This document shows positions 43,301-54,400 of a DNA stretch of 64,000 nt, one piece after another. Both the position numbers and the translations under genes were made by a program. Position 1 is the first letter of the stretch, and every line of letters begins with the position of its first letter. The notes beneath the pieces were generated by a model. The model saw nothing but the letters and a program-made list of their open reading frames with translations, did no database searches and was not told the origin of the DNA. Origin of the DNA: Cupriavidus basilensis (GTDB lineage Bacteria; Pseudomonadota; Gammaproteobacteria; Burkholderiales; Burkholderiaceae); NCBI RefSeq assembly GCF_000876015.1, contig NZ_BBQM01000019.1:248001-312000 (forward strand). The letters are read 5' to 3'.

Positions 43301-44265
43301 GGCAGGTCCTCCGGGTCCTGCTCCCGCACCCAGACCACGCGCGTGCGCAGGCTTGCGCCGATGCCCTCACGGTAGATCAGCGCGCTGGTCCGGCGCAGCG
43401 AACGGCCACCGCGCACCTCACCGTGCACGATGAAGTACCGGCTGCGCGCATCGATCATCAGTCCCTGCGGCTCCGGGGCCGCCGGGGCCAGTGCCTTGAG
43501 CCGCAGGGACAGGTCCCCGAGGTCCCGCCAGTACGCCCGGTCGCGGTCGGCGATCATGGTCCTGGCCTGCGACACGGTAACGCCCGGAATGAATGCCGCC
43601 AGGACCTCGGGCCCCACTGTGTTCATGTTGACCGTGGTCGGCATCGGCAGCACCACCACGAATGGCGCCAGTTTTTCCACCGCTTCGCGCGTATAGCCGG
43701 GAACGGCCAGCAGGTCGAGCACGCGCGTGAGCGGCAGCGGGCCATTCGGCCGCAAGCTGCGCAGGACATAGGCGGCGGTAGGCGCCGCCAGCGCGCTGTC
43801 CAGCGACAGCGTGGACAACAGCCTCCTGTAGGCGGACACGCCGACATCGCTGACACCGGGCGGCTGGGTACGGTCGCCAGTGCTGACAAGGGTCATCAGG
43901 TTCAGGCGCGCCTGCGCATCCTCGATGGCGCCGCCAAGCGTCACCACATCGCCGCCCTGCGCGAATGTCGCGCCAGACGCCGCGTCCGCACCGATCCAGG
44001 CCGACAGCGGCGCCAGCTGGCGCGGCTGCGCCCAGGGCTGGCGCAGATGATCGATCGACGACCGCGCGCCGTTGTCCTGGAGCATGACGACGGCCCACGC
44101 GGTGATGACCCCCTGCAGGGATTCACCCTGCGCGCGCAGGCGCCGTGACTCCACCGCGCGCGTGGACGCCTGCTGCTGGACGAACATCGTCGTCACCAGC
44201 GTCACGCACAGCGCCACCACCAGCAACGCCGTCACCACGGCCGCGCCCCGCTGCCGGCGCCTCAT
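43297..44265 (-). CDS. gspK: type II secretion minor pseudopilin GspK, displaced
   Basis: A 322-residue GspK on the strand opposite to gspG-M. The N terminus QRG-AAVVTALLVVALCVTLVTTM is a prepilin signal without the +5 glutamate, as in other GspK proteins. Characteristic segments follow: IDHLRQPWAQP, GGAIEDAQARLNLMTLV, YRRLLSTL, and a helix-hairpin-helix region VNMNTVGPEVLAAFIPGVTVSQARTMI. Normally gspK lies between gspJ and gspL. Here it is the middle gene of a three-gene leftward operon, overlapping the zinc-ribbon gene and the transglycosylase gene by ATGA at each end. It probably supplies the K subunit for the adjacent cluster. Confidence 0.88.
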   Translation of the reverse strand: MRRRQRGAAVVTALLVVALCVTLVTTMFVQQQASTRAVESRRLRAQGESLQGVITAWAVVMLQDNGARSSIDHLRQPWAQPRQLAPLSAWIGADAASGATFAQGGDVVTLGGAIEDAQARLNLMTLVSTGDRTQPPGVSDVGVSAYRRLLSTLSLDSALAAPTAAYVLRSLRPNGPLPLTRVLDLLAVPGYTREAVEKLAPFVVVLPMPTTVNMNTVGPEVLAAFIPGVTVSQARTMIADRDRAYWRDLGDLSLRLKALAPAAPEPQGLMIDARSRYFIVHGEVRGGRSLRRTSALIYREGIGASLRTRVVWVREQDPEDLP

Positions 44266-45011
44266 GATCGCTGCACCGGCAGCCACGCCCAGCACGCCTG
44301 CACCTCGGCCGCGTCCACCCGGGGCGGCGGGCCGGACAGGAACGCCGCGTCCAGCTTCACCTCGTCCAGGTGATACAGGTGCTGCTGCTGCGGTGCGCGC
44401 GCGTCGCGCGGCCGCACGTAGTGCGCCTTGTAGAAGCGTGGCGCCGGGTCGCGCGCCGCGTGCAGGTCCGCGACGCCGCGCACCGGCGCATCGAACCAGA
44501 AGCGGATCCAGCTCCCGCCGCTGCGATACCCGCGTTCCCCCGGCAGGAAGCCGGCCAGCGCCAGCTGGATATACGGCACCAGGGCCGGGTTCAGGCCGGC
44601 ATAGCCCCACAGGCCGCGCCGCGCCGCGAGCTCCGCCAGGCCCAGGAAGCGGCCTATGGTCATCGACGGCACCAGCTCTGGCCGGCGCATCAAGGTCAGG
44701 TGCCATTGCCAGCGGGCCAGGTAGGCGTCGCGCTGCGCGAGCGCCAGGCGGACATCCGTCATTTCGCCCATGACAAGCTCCTCGGGCAGGTCCCCGTGGC
44801 GCATCAACGGACAGCGCGCGCGGGCGCGCGAGCCGTGGCTGAAGCGAGGCCGTATCTGCGTGCTGCGCGCGCCGATCAGCAACAACGCGCGATGGCACAA
44901 CGGACAGCGCGGTGGCGGCGCGCCGCCGTGCAACGCCGCCGCGCCAAACTCGGCCAGGTAAGCCTGGACCGTGATCAGACGAGCGTCGACCGGATGCAAT
45001 GCAAGTCTCAT
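44262..45011 (-). CDS. zinc-ribbon protein of unknown function
   Basis: A 249-residue protein I do not recognise with certainty. The N-terminal part has CPLCHRALLLIG followed about 20 residues later by RFSHGSRARARCPL. The C-x2-C then F-x-H pattern resembles the N-terminal zinc-binding region of CoiA-like competence proteins. The middle has SMTIGRFLGLAELAARRGLWGYAGLNPALVPYIQLAL and GGSWIRFWFDAPVRGVADL. No signal peptide or membrane helix. It is the first gene of the operon with gspK and the transglycosylase, coupled by an ATGA overlap. ATG 45011 was chosen because the upstream extension has no coding character. Confidence 0.65.
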   Translation of the reverse strand: MRLALHPVDARLITVQAYLAEFGAAALHGGAPPPRCPLCHRALLLIGARSTQIRPRFSHGSRARARCPLMRHGDLPEELVMGEMTDVRLALAQRDAYLARWQWHLTLMRRPELVPSMTIGRFLGLAELAARRGLWGYAGLNPALVPYIQLALAGFLPGERGYRSGGSWIRFWFDAPVRGVADLHAARDPAPRFYKAHYVRPRDARAPQQQHLYHLDEVKLDAAFLSGPPPRVDAAEVQACWAWLPVQRS

Positions 45012-45540
45012 GGCGTGGACAGGTTGAATGTTGAATGCCCACAGCCGCTCCCCAACAAGCCTTTCTCTGCGTCGACGCTCCACGCGGATGCCCGCGATGG
45101 GTGAACCACACGGCGTGAACTTTCGCGCCATCACCCGCGTCTATGTCGTCGATCGTTGCGTTCGCGACAAATTGCTCGCGACGTCCCTCAAGTTACAAAG
45201 CGGCATTTGCACGGCAGTGACCAAATCTGCGAATATCGTGCAATCAGACAGACCCGGCTTGGTCATATCGCGCGACGCTTCTCGCGCTGCAAGCCACCCT
45301 GCGGTCTTCCTCTCTGCCACATGCTCAACGCCGCGTCTTGCCGCGGCACGTCATAACAAAAGAGCATGAGCCAGATTCGCCATCTCTTCACGATTCCATC
45401 CGCTCGTTTTCACGCGCGCCGCCAAGAATCCTTTCTGCGGGCAACGACAGCACACACGCTTTCCACACGGTGCCCGCAGGAAGTGAAGTCATGCATCAAA
45501 CCACATCAATGCTTTCCACCCAATCAACGGGAGTTGCACT
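45012..45540. other. divergent intergenic region, AT-richer than flanks
   Basis: It separates the leftward gspK operon from the rightward phosphate-binding-like gene. From about 45150 composition is less GC-rich. No RNA gene, palindrome or strong promoter pair was seen. A GTCATAACA segment near 45349 only partly resembles half of a Pho box. Confidence 0.5.
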
Positions 45541-46722
45541 GTGAAACTGAAGCACGCACTGATCCAGGCGGCCTGCGCGGCCGTCGCCTTCTCGGCCACC
45601 GCGGCCATGGCCCAGAACGTCGTTGGCGGCGGCGCCTCGCTGCCCGAGTTCCTGTACAAGGCCGAAATCACCGCCTTCGCACCGAACTACGCCCCCTATG
45701 CCTCCACGGGCAGCGGCGCCGGCAAGACGGCCCTGCTCACCAACGCCCCCGCCGCCTTCAACGCGGTGACCGGCCGCACCGACACCGTGGTGCACTATGC
45801 CGGCAGCGACTCGATCCTGTCGCCGTCGGAAATCTCGACGTACAACGCCAACCGTGCCGCCACGGAAGGCGCCGCGATCCAGATGCCGTCGGTCGCCACT
45901 GCCGTCGGTATCGCCTTCAAGGCCGCCCCGGCGAACATCACGCTGACCACCGACCAGCTCTGCGGCGTGTTCTCGGGCAAGATCACCGACTGGAGCGCCA
46001 TCTCCGGCATCTCGGGCCCGATCCGCGTGGTCTATCGCAGCGACAGCAGCGGCACGACGGAAATCTTCACCCGTCACCTGAGCGCGGTCTGCTCGGTCGC
46101 CAGCGGCAACTCGAACGTGAACTTCACCACCACGACCACGTTCGCCAACAACTTCCCGAGCGGCGTGCCGTCGAACTTCGTGGGCGCGGCACTGAGCGCC
46201 GGCGTTCGCGACAGCATCGACGTGGGCAATTCCATCGGCTACCTGAGCCCGGACTACATCAACACGACCCTGGCTCCCGCTTCGACGGCAGCCACCAAGA
46301 GCCTGAAGGCCGCGTTCCTGCGCAACAAGAACATCACGACCGGGACGGCCACCTTCCAGCCGACCGCGGCCGCGACGACTACCGCGCTTGCCAACCTCAC
46401 CATCAGCGGCACGCTGTCCGACCAGAACAGCTGGGCGCCGCTGGCGGCTGACCCGGCTGCCGGCTATCCCATCTCCGGCTTCACGTATCTCGACCATGTC
46501 CAGTGCTACAGCAACGCCACCGTCAAGACCGACGTGCTGGCATTCCTGAACAAGCACTACGACTACGCGGATACCGCTCAAGTGAACCGCATCCAGGGTA
46601 ATGGCTTTGCCCTGCTGCCGAGCGCGATCGTCACGAAGATCAAGGACGAATTCCTGACCGGCACGGCAAACAACCTGAACATCGGCAACGCCGTCGCCTG
46701 CAGCGGCAAGGCCGGCCGTTAA
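45541..46722 (+). CDS. exported PstS-like (DING-type) substrate-binding protein
   Basis: A 393-residue exported protein starting at GTG 45541 with GGGAG about 7 bases upstream. Signal peptide 1-24 (ending AMA-QN). The mature part begins VVGGGASLPEFLYK and has the PstS-type phosphate-binding elements STGSGAGKTALL (about 55-66), AGSD (87-90) and RSDSSGTTEIFTRHL (about 166-180). A GGGA(S/T)LP N terminus is shared with PstS and DING-type proteins. No pstCAB genes follow, and a strong terminator ends the unit, so it is not part of a Pst importer here. Some pseudomonads secrete phosphate-binding proteins of this group through the T2SS, so it may be a substrate of the neighbouring system (inference). 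Confidence 0.82.
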   Translation: MKLKHALIQAACAAVAFSATAAMAQNVVGGGASLPEFLYKAEITAFAPNYAPYASTGSGAGKTALLTNAPAAFNAVTGRTDTVVHYAGSDSILSPSEISTYNANRAATEGAAIQMPSVATAVGIAFKAAPANITLTTDQLCGVFSGKITDWSAISGISGPIRVVYRSDSSGTTEIFTRHLSAVCSVASGNSNVNFTTTTTFANNFPSGVPSNFVGAALSAGVRDSIDVGNSIGYLSPDYINTTLAPASTAATKSLKAAFLRNKNITTGTATFQPTAAATTTALANLTISGTLSDQNSWAPLAADPAAGYPISGFTYLDHVQCYSNATVKTDVLAFLNKHYDYADTAQVNRIQGNGFALLPSAIVTKIKDEFLTGTANNLNIGNAVACSGKAGR

Positions 46723-46774
46723 TTCGACGGCAAGGCGGTAGCGGCCAGGGAGGGCAACCATCCTGGCCGGCGGG

Positions 46775-46804
46775 AAGGCCCACTTTGCGTGGGCCTTCTT
46801 TTTT
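46775..46804 (+). terminator. intrinsic terminator of the PstS-like gene
   Basis: AAGGCCCAC and GTGGGCCTT form a perfect 9-bp stem with a TTTGC loop, followed by CTTTTTT. This is the clearest rho-independent terminator in the window. Confidence 0.93.
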
Positions 46805-46911
46805 CCCCGGCCGGTCCGCTAGAGATCGGCGCTTTTGCGCGGGGCCATATGCACGGGGAGAGCGGCTGCGCCCCTGGCAAGACGGCGCTCGCGGCCGACT
46901 CGCCCGAAAGA

Positions 46912-46939
46912 ACCGGGGGCCCCGCACGGGGCCCCCGGT
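46912..46939 (-). terminator. intrinsic terminator of the tpsA-Hint unit
   Basis: ACCGGGGGCCCCG pairs perfectly (13 bp) with CGGGGCCCCCGGT around a 2-base spacer. Read on the minus strand it is followed by TCTTTC, 28 bases after the stop of the Hint gene. Confidence 0.8.
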
Positions 46940-46967
46940 CTTGCAGCATCGAATCAGACGCGGATGC

Positions 46968-48422
46968 TCAGGCGGCCAGTTCCATCGGCAGCGCCGGCGC
47001 CTGCCACGACACCATCTGCATCACCGTGGTCACCTCCACCATCACCGGCGCGGCGCCGGTCTCGATGCGCAGCATTGCCTGCCCGTCGGTCCAGCGCCAC
47101 GGCGTCGCACCCTGCGTCTCCAGCGGATGGAAACCAGCCGCCAGCGCATCGCCGTCGAGCGCGAGCGGCTGGCCGTCCACCCGGATGTCGCTGACACAGA
47201 CGCCCAGCAGCCGGCCGTCCTGCTGGTCCGCGTACAGGTGCGCCAGCACGCCGCTACGCGAGACCAGGCCGATCTCGGCCGCGCCGGCCGGCACCATGAA
47301 CCAGCGGCGCTGGCCTTGCGCGTGCACCGCGTCGATACGCTTGCCGTTCACGACCAGGTGCGCGTCCGCGTCTTCCACGCGCCGATACCCGAGCGCCAGC
47401 GCGCGGTCGAGCAGTTGCTGACGAACCTCCAGCAACTGCGGGCCCGCCATCACGCACGGCGCGCAGGCGTTTTCCCAGCTCTGCGGGTCCAGGCGGCCAT
47501 GCAGCGCCACATGCTCGCCGGCATTGGAAAAACCCTGGCGATTGCCATCGTCCAGATAGCTCTCGCACGGCAGCCCCTCGGCCAGCAGCACGTCATGGCT
47601 GTCGAGTTCGATGTGGAAGTACTGCACCGCGATCACCGGTTCCTGCACGATCGTCGCGCCGTTGAGCAGGCAGCCAGCGGGAATCAGCACGCCGGCGACA
47701 AAGACCGCATGCCCGGGGGAAACCAGCAGGTCGCGCAGCGGCAGCCCGCGGCCGAACGCATCCGCCCGGATGCGAACGGGCATGACTTCCCACGGGCGGG
47801 GATGGCTCGCGCCATGCACGCGGCTATGGCCGATCCAGCGAACGGCGCGCTGCGCGCCGGACGCCGTGACGACGAGATCGCCTTCGCGCAGGGCTTCCAC
47901 GGCGACGTAGCCCGAAGACGTGGCGATCCTGGTGCCGGCGGCAAAACAGGGCGCCTGCGGGAAGGTCGGTGCCGCCGCGTTGTCTAGCAGCGGGTTGTTG
48001 AGCTGTATGCCGTCGTCGGTGGCCCCAGTGGCATCGCGATAGTTGGCGTACATGTCCTCCTTCGTGATCACGAGGTAGTCGCCCCAGGGGTCTTTCAGCA
48101 CGATCGTTTCGCTATTGGTTCCCACCACGGTCCAGGGCGTCGCGGCGTCCGGCTCCAGTGTCCAGTTGGTGGTGGGGCGAGGCTCGCCCAGGTAATAGTT
48201 GCTGCCGACCCCGACGGTATAGGTACCGTTGCCGTTGTCCGTCACGAACAACTGGAACGGCTCGCTGTCTGCCCGCGCGGAGGGAATCAGCGACTGATAG
48301 CCGCTGTAGTCGCCGGGAAGCGACACCGTGCCATCCCCGTTATCGGTCACCGACCCGAAAACCCAGCCAACATTGCCGGCCCCCAGGGCGATACCGTTGT
48401 AATCATTCAGATCAATAGCCAC
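46968..48422 (-). CDS. Hint-domain (Hedgehog/intein-type) protein
   Basis: A 484-residue protein. Tandem GTGs exist; 48422 is preferred because GAGGAG lies 6 bases before it. Residues 1-150 are Gly/Asn/Asp-rich and beta-like (LNDYNGIALGAGNVGWVFGSVTDNGDG). A Hint_2 domain begins at about 159 with PCFAAGTRIATSSGYVAVEALREGDLVVT and VRWIGHSRVHG; C159 is the expected nucleophile for self-processing, and SPGHAVFVAG the block F/histidine region. About 200 further residues follow. No signal peptide. It begins 53 bases after the tpsA stop, on the same strand, and ends in a strong terminator, so it is co-transcribed with tpsA. Hint domains usually sit inside the exoprotein; here it is a separate gene. 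Function in maturation or anchoring of TpsA is inferred. Confidence 0.83.
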   Translation of the reverse strand: MAIDLNDYNGIALGAGNVGWVFGSVTDNGDGTVSLPGDYSGYQSLIPSARADSEPFQLFVTDNGNGTYTVGVGSNYYLGEPRPTTNWTLEPDAATPWTVVGTNSETIVLKDPWGDYLVITKEDMYANYRDATGATDDGIQLNNPLLDNAAAPTFPQAPCFAAGTRIATSSGYVAVEALREGDLVVTASGAQRAVRWIGHSRVHGASHPRPWEVMPVRIRADAFGRGLPLRDLLVSPGHAVFVAGVLIPAGCLLNGATIVQEPVIAVQYFHIELDSHDVLLAEGLPCESYLDDGNRQGFSNAGEHVALHGRLDPQSWENACAPCVMAGPQLLEVRQQLLDRALALGYRRVEDADAHLVVNGKRIDAVHAQGQRRWFMVPAGAAEIGLVSRSGVLAHLYADQQDGRLLGVCVSDIRVDGQPLALDGDALAAGFHPLETQGATPWRWTDGQAMLRIETGAAPVMVEVTTVMQMVSWQAPALPMELAA

Positions 48423-48475
48423 CACCTACTCCTCGATTGGGTATGTAAGACAGGGAGCGCCCTGCCAGCGAACCA

Positions 48476-51400
48476 TCACTGCCCGGCGTCGCCAAAGCCG
48501 AGTACCTGCACCGACACCACCGACGGCATGCGGTCCCGGGCGTTGGTCGCCTGCTGGCGCGCCAGGTCCTCCGCCGCCTGGGTGACCGCGCTGGCCGCGG
48601 CGCTGGCCGAGGTCAACGCCCCCACATTGACGCTTGCCAGCGCGGGCAGCCCGGTCGCCTTGCCCTGTACCTGGACATTGGCGGCGTTGACCACCTGCAG
48701 CGCGGCAAGGTTGACGTTGCCGGAAACGCGAATGCCCGCCTCGCCCGCGTCGATGGTCCCGAGCGGCGCGATCAGGTCGATGTCGCCGGGCGGAATCTCC
48801 GGAATCGGGTTGAGCGTTGCAATGCCCGCGCCGGTGCTGGGTACGGTGGGGGAAAGCGTGACATTGCCCACGTCGTCATAGAGCCGGCGCGGCGGCGAGA
48901 ACAGCACGGTGGTCTTGGCGCCGCGGCCCGCGTTGATATCGCCGGTGGCCGACCACGCGGTGATGCCGCCGCCAAACGTGGTGAAGATCCGCGACAGCCC
49001 CAGCAGGATGCTGTCACGCGCGTACATGTTGATGTCGCCCGAGCCCTGCGTGAGCAGCCCCGACGACGGCGGCGGCACCTTCCCTTCCACGCCGATCAGC
49101 GTGCGCCCGCCCGGCGTCAGCGTCTCGATGCTGCCGCCGAAATCCGTCCTGATGCCGGAGGGCCCGAACAGCGTGATGTCGCCGCCGTAGGCAATGGCGT
49201 TGTCCTGCGCGTCGTGGTCCGGAAACAGCGTGGCGATGGCCGCGCGTCCGCGCGCATAGCTTCCGGCGCGACGGCTGCCGGGGTCGTTGAACTCCCGCCC
49301 GCTCGTGCGCAGTTCCGCAAAATAGACCTCGCGCGCAAAGATGCCCTGCTCGGCGGGGCTGAGCGCCAGGAACGCCGCCAGCGCATCGGCCGGCCCGCCG
49401 GCATAACCGTAGCGCGCGGCAAGCCATGCGACCAGCTCGTTCTCATAGGTCCTGGCGACCTTCCCCGCGTTGGCCGCGTCGTCAAGGCCCGCCGCGGGAT
49501 TGGCGGCGTTGCCCGCCGAGAAATAGCGCCTGGCGAACGCGGCGTAATCCGGACCGCTGGCGCCAACGCCGGCCAGGGCCACGATCGATGCGCCGCCGGA
49601 CCGATTACCCGGGTCCACATTGACAATGGCGCCCAGGCTCTCCAGCGATCCCTTGTCGCCCTGGTAAAGATTGCGTCCGGCGCTGACCTCGAGCAGGCCC
49701 GGGCCCGCCACATCGAAGCTGGACTGCAGGATGTCCCGGCCGGCGGCGACCACGGAGATGTCGCGCGGGTCGTTGTGGACGAAGAGGTTGCCGCTGGACT
49801 GCCCCTGGGCGCCGCCTCGCGCCGATGCCGTGGCGACACCCGGTGCCGTGCCCGCGCCGACGATGTCCCGCCCGGCCTGGACCCACACGGGACGGGAGCC
49901 GACATACCATGTCTGGCCCCTCAACGCGGGGGGCGCGGTCACTGCGTTGAAGTTCAGGATTTCTCCGGTGCGCAGTCCGACAATGTCGCCCTCCACGGCA
50001 TAGAAGCGCGCGGGCGGCGTGGGGCCGTCGAACAAGCCGCCGGCCGCGGTATCCGCCTGATAGGTAAAGAGCCAGTTGCGTCGCTCCCCCCCCTGGGTCG
50101 CGCCGCCTTCGCCCGTGACATTGCTCAGCGATGTGTCGCCGGCCGCGGCCTCGTAGGCGGGATGGCGCGGCGTTGGCAGCGCGGCGGGATCCGCGCCGGA
50201 GATGTCGACGGGATAGCCCTGGCCGCGGATGCTGTCGGCGGCCAGGAACTCGAGCTTGCCCAGCGGCGATGGCGCCAGCACCAGGGACCTGCTGGCGGTG
50301 CCGCCGCCGTAGAAAATGCTGCCGCTTGCCGCCGTGACGGAGAGACCCGGCGGATAGACATAGCTGCCGTCGGTCGACAGGCTGTTTGTCAACAGGCCGG
50401 TAGCAGGATGGCTGCTCTGCTGCGACGGCGTCACGTTGCCGCCACTGGAGAACAGCGCGATCGCGCTGCGGTCCGTCCACAACGTGAACCAGCTATACGC
50501 GTTGCCGGCATAGTCCAGGCCCTGGTAGCGGAACGGCATGGGGCTTGCCAGGTAGGAGCGCCCCGGATCCGCCGCCGCGTCGAGCACGAGGTCCCCGCGC
50601 GTCGACAGGCTTACGCCGCCATCGCCGGGCGCGACCAGCAGGCCACCCCCGATCTGCGGCCTGCGCAGGCTGTTGTCGGCGGCACCTTGCCAGCGCGGGT
50701 CATTCGGGTCGGCCGGCTGGCTCAGCGAGGGCGCGCCCGCGAGGTAGCCGATGGCGCCCGCGGTCAACGCCGTGTCGCCGCGCAGGTTGACCAGGGATCC
50801 GAACATGTCCGGCGTGGAGGCTCCCGGACTGAGGACACCCGCGGGATTGAACGCGCCGCCCACGCGGATGTCGAGATTGCCGCCGCCGGTCTGCGCGATG
50901 GTGCCGTCGGACGATACCCGCCCGCTGCCGCCGATCGCGATGTTCAGCCCGCTGCTGCGCGGCAGCGCGCTGTTGCCGCGGTCCGAGATCACGCCCGCGT
51001 TGCCGCCCACGTCCACGGCAACATTGCCGCCCCCGAGCGCGCCGATGCCGGTGAAGCCGATGACCTGCGCGCTCGCGCCCGCCAGCACATCGCGGTAGGG
51101 CACCGCGTAGGTGCCGAAGTTGATCCACCACGCGGCCGGCTGGCCAATGCCGTCGCCGCCCTGGCGCCACAGCCAGTTGCCGATCAGGTTGCTGCCCGCC
51201 AGGCCCGCCAGCGGACTGGCGGGCGACTGGCTGCCAAAGATGTCGCCGCTGAGGTTTCCCTGCGCGGCGATGACCACGTCTCCGCCCCGTTCCGGATACC
51301 ACGCCTGGTAGTTGCCGTTCCCTGTCAACGCCTCGTAGGCCGCGCCGGCACCGCTGCCCAGCACCATGCCGCTGCCGTCGTTGATGCCACGCCGCAGGTT

Positions 51401-54400
51401 GTACGGGTCGGCGCCATTCGGGCCGATGCCCGCGGCCTGCGTGCCGGCCGTATAGATGCCGAATGGCGTGGCTTGCGACAAGTCCCCACCCGCGAGCATG
51501 TCCAGATCGCCGGTGCCAGTCCGGATCACGCTGAAAACAGGCTGCCTGGTCGCGGCCTTGACCAGCGTGAAATGCGGGTCCGACAGGCGGATATCGCCGG
51601 CGCCGCCAAGCACGCCGGCGGCCTGCAGCGTGCGGGTATCGGCCGACTGCGTGTCGGCGCCGCCCGCCAGCCGCATGGACCACGAGTCCGAGCCGGCCGC
51701 CAGCATGGGCGCAATGGCCCAGAGACTACCCTGCCTGCCGCCGGCAACGGGGCGCAGGTCGATGCCGGCTACCGTGCCGGTGCCCGCGGCGTCGGCAAAC
51801 TGCAGATTGACGCCGGGCGGCAAGCGGGTGCCCGAGGGCACGCGCACATTGGCGGCCAGCGTTGCCACGCCCGAGAAGATCGACAGGGACACGCCAGCCG
51901 GTACCGTGAATGCCGCCACCTGGAGCGTCACCGGCACGATGGAGCCGGCGTCGAATTGCGCATTGCGCGGAATGCTGGCGGCTTGCGTCAGGACCGTGCC
52001 CGCCGGATACAGGACGTTGCCCGTGGCGTCGCGCACGGCGGCGCGCAGCACCGTGCCGGCCGGCAGCGTGGCGGCGGCGTTCAACGTGATCCGCGTGGGG
52101 ATCGTGACATTGGCCTTCAGCGACGTGGCCCGGACCGAAATCGGAAAGTCCAGCGCGGACGCGATGCCGCTGAAGGACGTCGCGGTACCCGTGGCCCCGC
52201 CCTTGAGCGTGATGGCGACGGGCAACACCAGTTCCCCGCGCATGGGATCGATGCCCGAGGCCAGTTTCCAGTTGGCGTCGTCCGGCGTGGCCGGCGGCGG
52301 CGCAAAGCCGTCCGAGATGCTGCCGAAGATGTCGAGGTCGCCGCCGGCGCGGATGACCAGCGCGCCGGGCTCACCGCTGCCGCGCACCGCCGTGGCATTG
52401 GGTCCGTAGCGATAGCCGGACAGGTCGATGTCTCCCTGCACGGTCAGGTTGCCGTTGGCCGTGCTGCTGACGATCTCCACGCCCGGCCGCAGGTGATAGG
52501 CATCGCCGTAGGCGCGCAGGCCCGCCAGCCTGGCCTGCAGGCTGGCATTGCCCGCCGCGCCCTGCATGAAGGCCTGGCTGTCCTGGTTCAGCGTGTCGAG
52601 CCAGGCCTGGGTAATGATCTGGTTGGTCCTGCCGTCCAGGGTCGGCTCGGGATCCGCCGGCGCGTTGTCGTAACGCCAGAAGCCCTGCACCGCGATGCTG
52701 GCGGCACCGTCGATCCGGACGGGACCCGAGACGTCGACGCGGACGTCGTTGGCCGTGGCCGAGCCGGCTCGGCCCGCGTCGAGGACCAGCCGCCCGCGCG
52801 CCACCGCGTCGGCGGAACGCATGTCGACGGCGGCCCCCGGCGCCAGCGTCAGCATGCCATTGGCGGCTGACAGCTCCACCGTGGCCCGGTTGGCCGCGTC
52901 GATCGGCTGGCCGTAGCTGTCCACCGCCAGCCGCGTACTGTGCGCGTCCAGCAGCGCCGCGCCGGCGAGTGTCAGGTTGTCGCGCGCGGCCAGGCGAATG
53001 CTGCCCGGCGCCAGCCCGCTGGCGTCCACCTTGCCGGTCACGGTGAGGCTGCCGCCGTCCACCGAGATCGTCACTGCGTGCGCGCGTACCTCGTCGCCCA
53101 CCACCATGTCGCCCTGCTTGAGCACGAAACTGCGCGACCCGACCACGCCGCCCTCATTGAGCCGCTGGTTGAGCCCTGTGAAGTCATCCAGCACCCGCGC
53201 GCGGATGTCGATGCCGCCGGCCTGCGCCGGATCATCCGCGCCGCCGCCGTCGATGCGGCCCGCCAGGGCCACGCGCCCGCCGGCATCGCCGGTGGCGGTG
53301 GCCTGGACGGTGCCGCCGGCCGCGTGCGGCGCCGAGACGTCGATGCGCGAGCCGGCCGCCTGCGTGATATTGCCCGTGGTGCTTTCCAGCACGACATCGC
53401 CGCCGGGGGTGCTGCGCGTCTGTTCGAAGAACGCCTTGCCGCGACCGGCCAGGTCGAGTTGGGCCGCATCCGTGAGCGTGATGTCGCGCTGCGCATTGAC
53501 CACCAGCCTGCCGCTGGGCAGCGCGACGCGCGTGGCCAGCACCACACTGTCGCCCTTGAGGTCGATCTCCGCGCCCAGCGCGCCGCTGCCCTCCGCTGGC
53601 GCCGCCTGCCCGGGCAATGGCGCGGCAACTATCGCGCCGCCCGCGACGAACTTCGTCACGGAACCGGCCTCGCCAGTCAGCAGCGGCGTATTGAGGCTCA
53701 GGTCGCCGCCGCCGTACGTGTAGCCCTGACCGGCGACGTAGGCGCCCTGGGACTGGTAAGCGGACAGCGTGCCGTGATAATTGCCCACGATACTGCCCGC
53801 CGCGGTCAGGTTGACCGTGGAGAACCCCAGCGCAAGCCGGTCCAGCACCAGGCGCGTATCGGGCGCGGCGTTGCTGGCATAGCCGAGAACGATGTCGTCC
53901 GCGACGAGGCTCAGCGTGCCACGGCCGGTTCCCGCCCCGCCCGGCAGGACCACGCCCGGCAAGGCACTCGATGCTTGCGAGCTGATGGTGTAGGCCACGC
54001 CGTCGCTAAGTCCGGTCCATACCAGCCGGCCAGCCGTCAACGTGGCTTTGTCATCGGCGCCGCCAAGCCCGTAGATCGCGGGCGTGCTGAGCACCAGTTC
54101 CCGCAGGCGGGACTTGCCCGTGGCCGGGTCCAGCGTGCTGAGGTCGACCGTGCCGAAGAAGTTGATGGAATCGCTGGCGCCGAGACGCAAGGACTCGAGA
54201 GCCGGCACGCCGGGCTCGTCGTTGCCTGTCAGCAGCCGGTTCATCAGCGCCTGGTCGAACTGCAGGCCGTCCGGCAATACGCGGTCGCGCGCCGCGGCGG
54301 CCAGCGCCGCGCCGCCGCCGATATTGATGCTCGATACCGCCAGGCTCAGTTCGCGCGCGCCGAAGCGCATGCCATCGTCCATCGTCAGGGCACCGGCGCC

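Noticed and set aside
45340-45365. Possible Pho box upstream of the PstS-like gene
   Set aside because: GTCATAA matches only one half of the 18-bp consensus; the second half is poor and it lies about 180 bases from the start.
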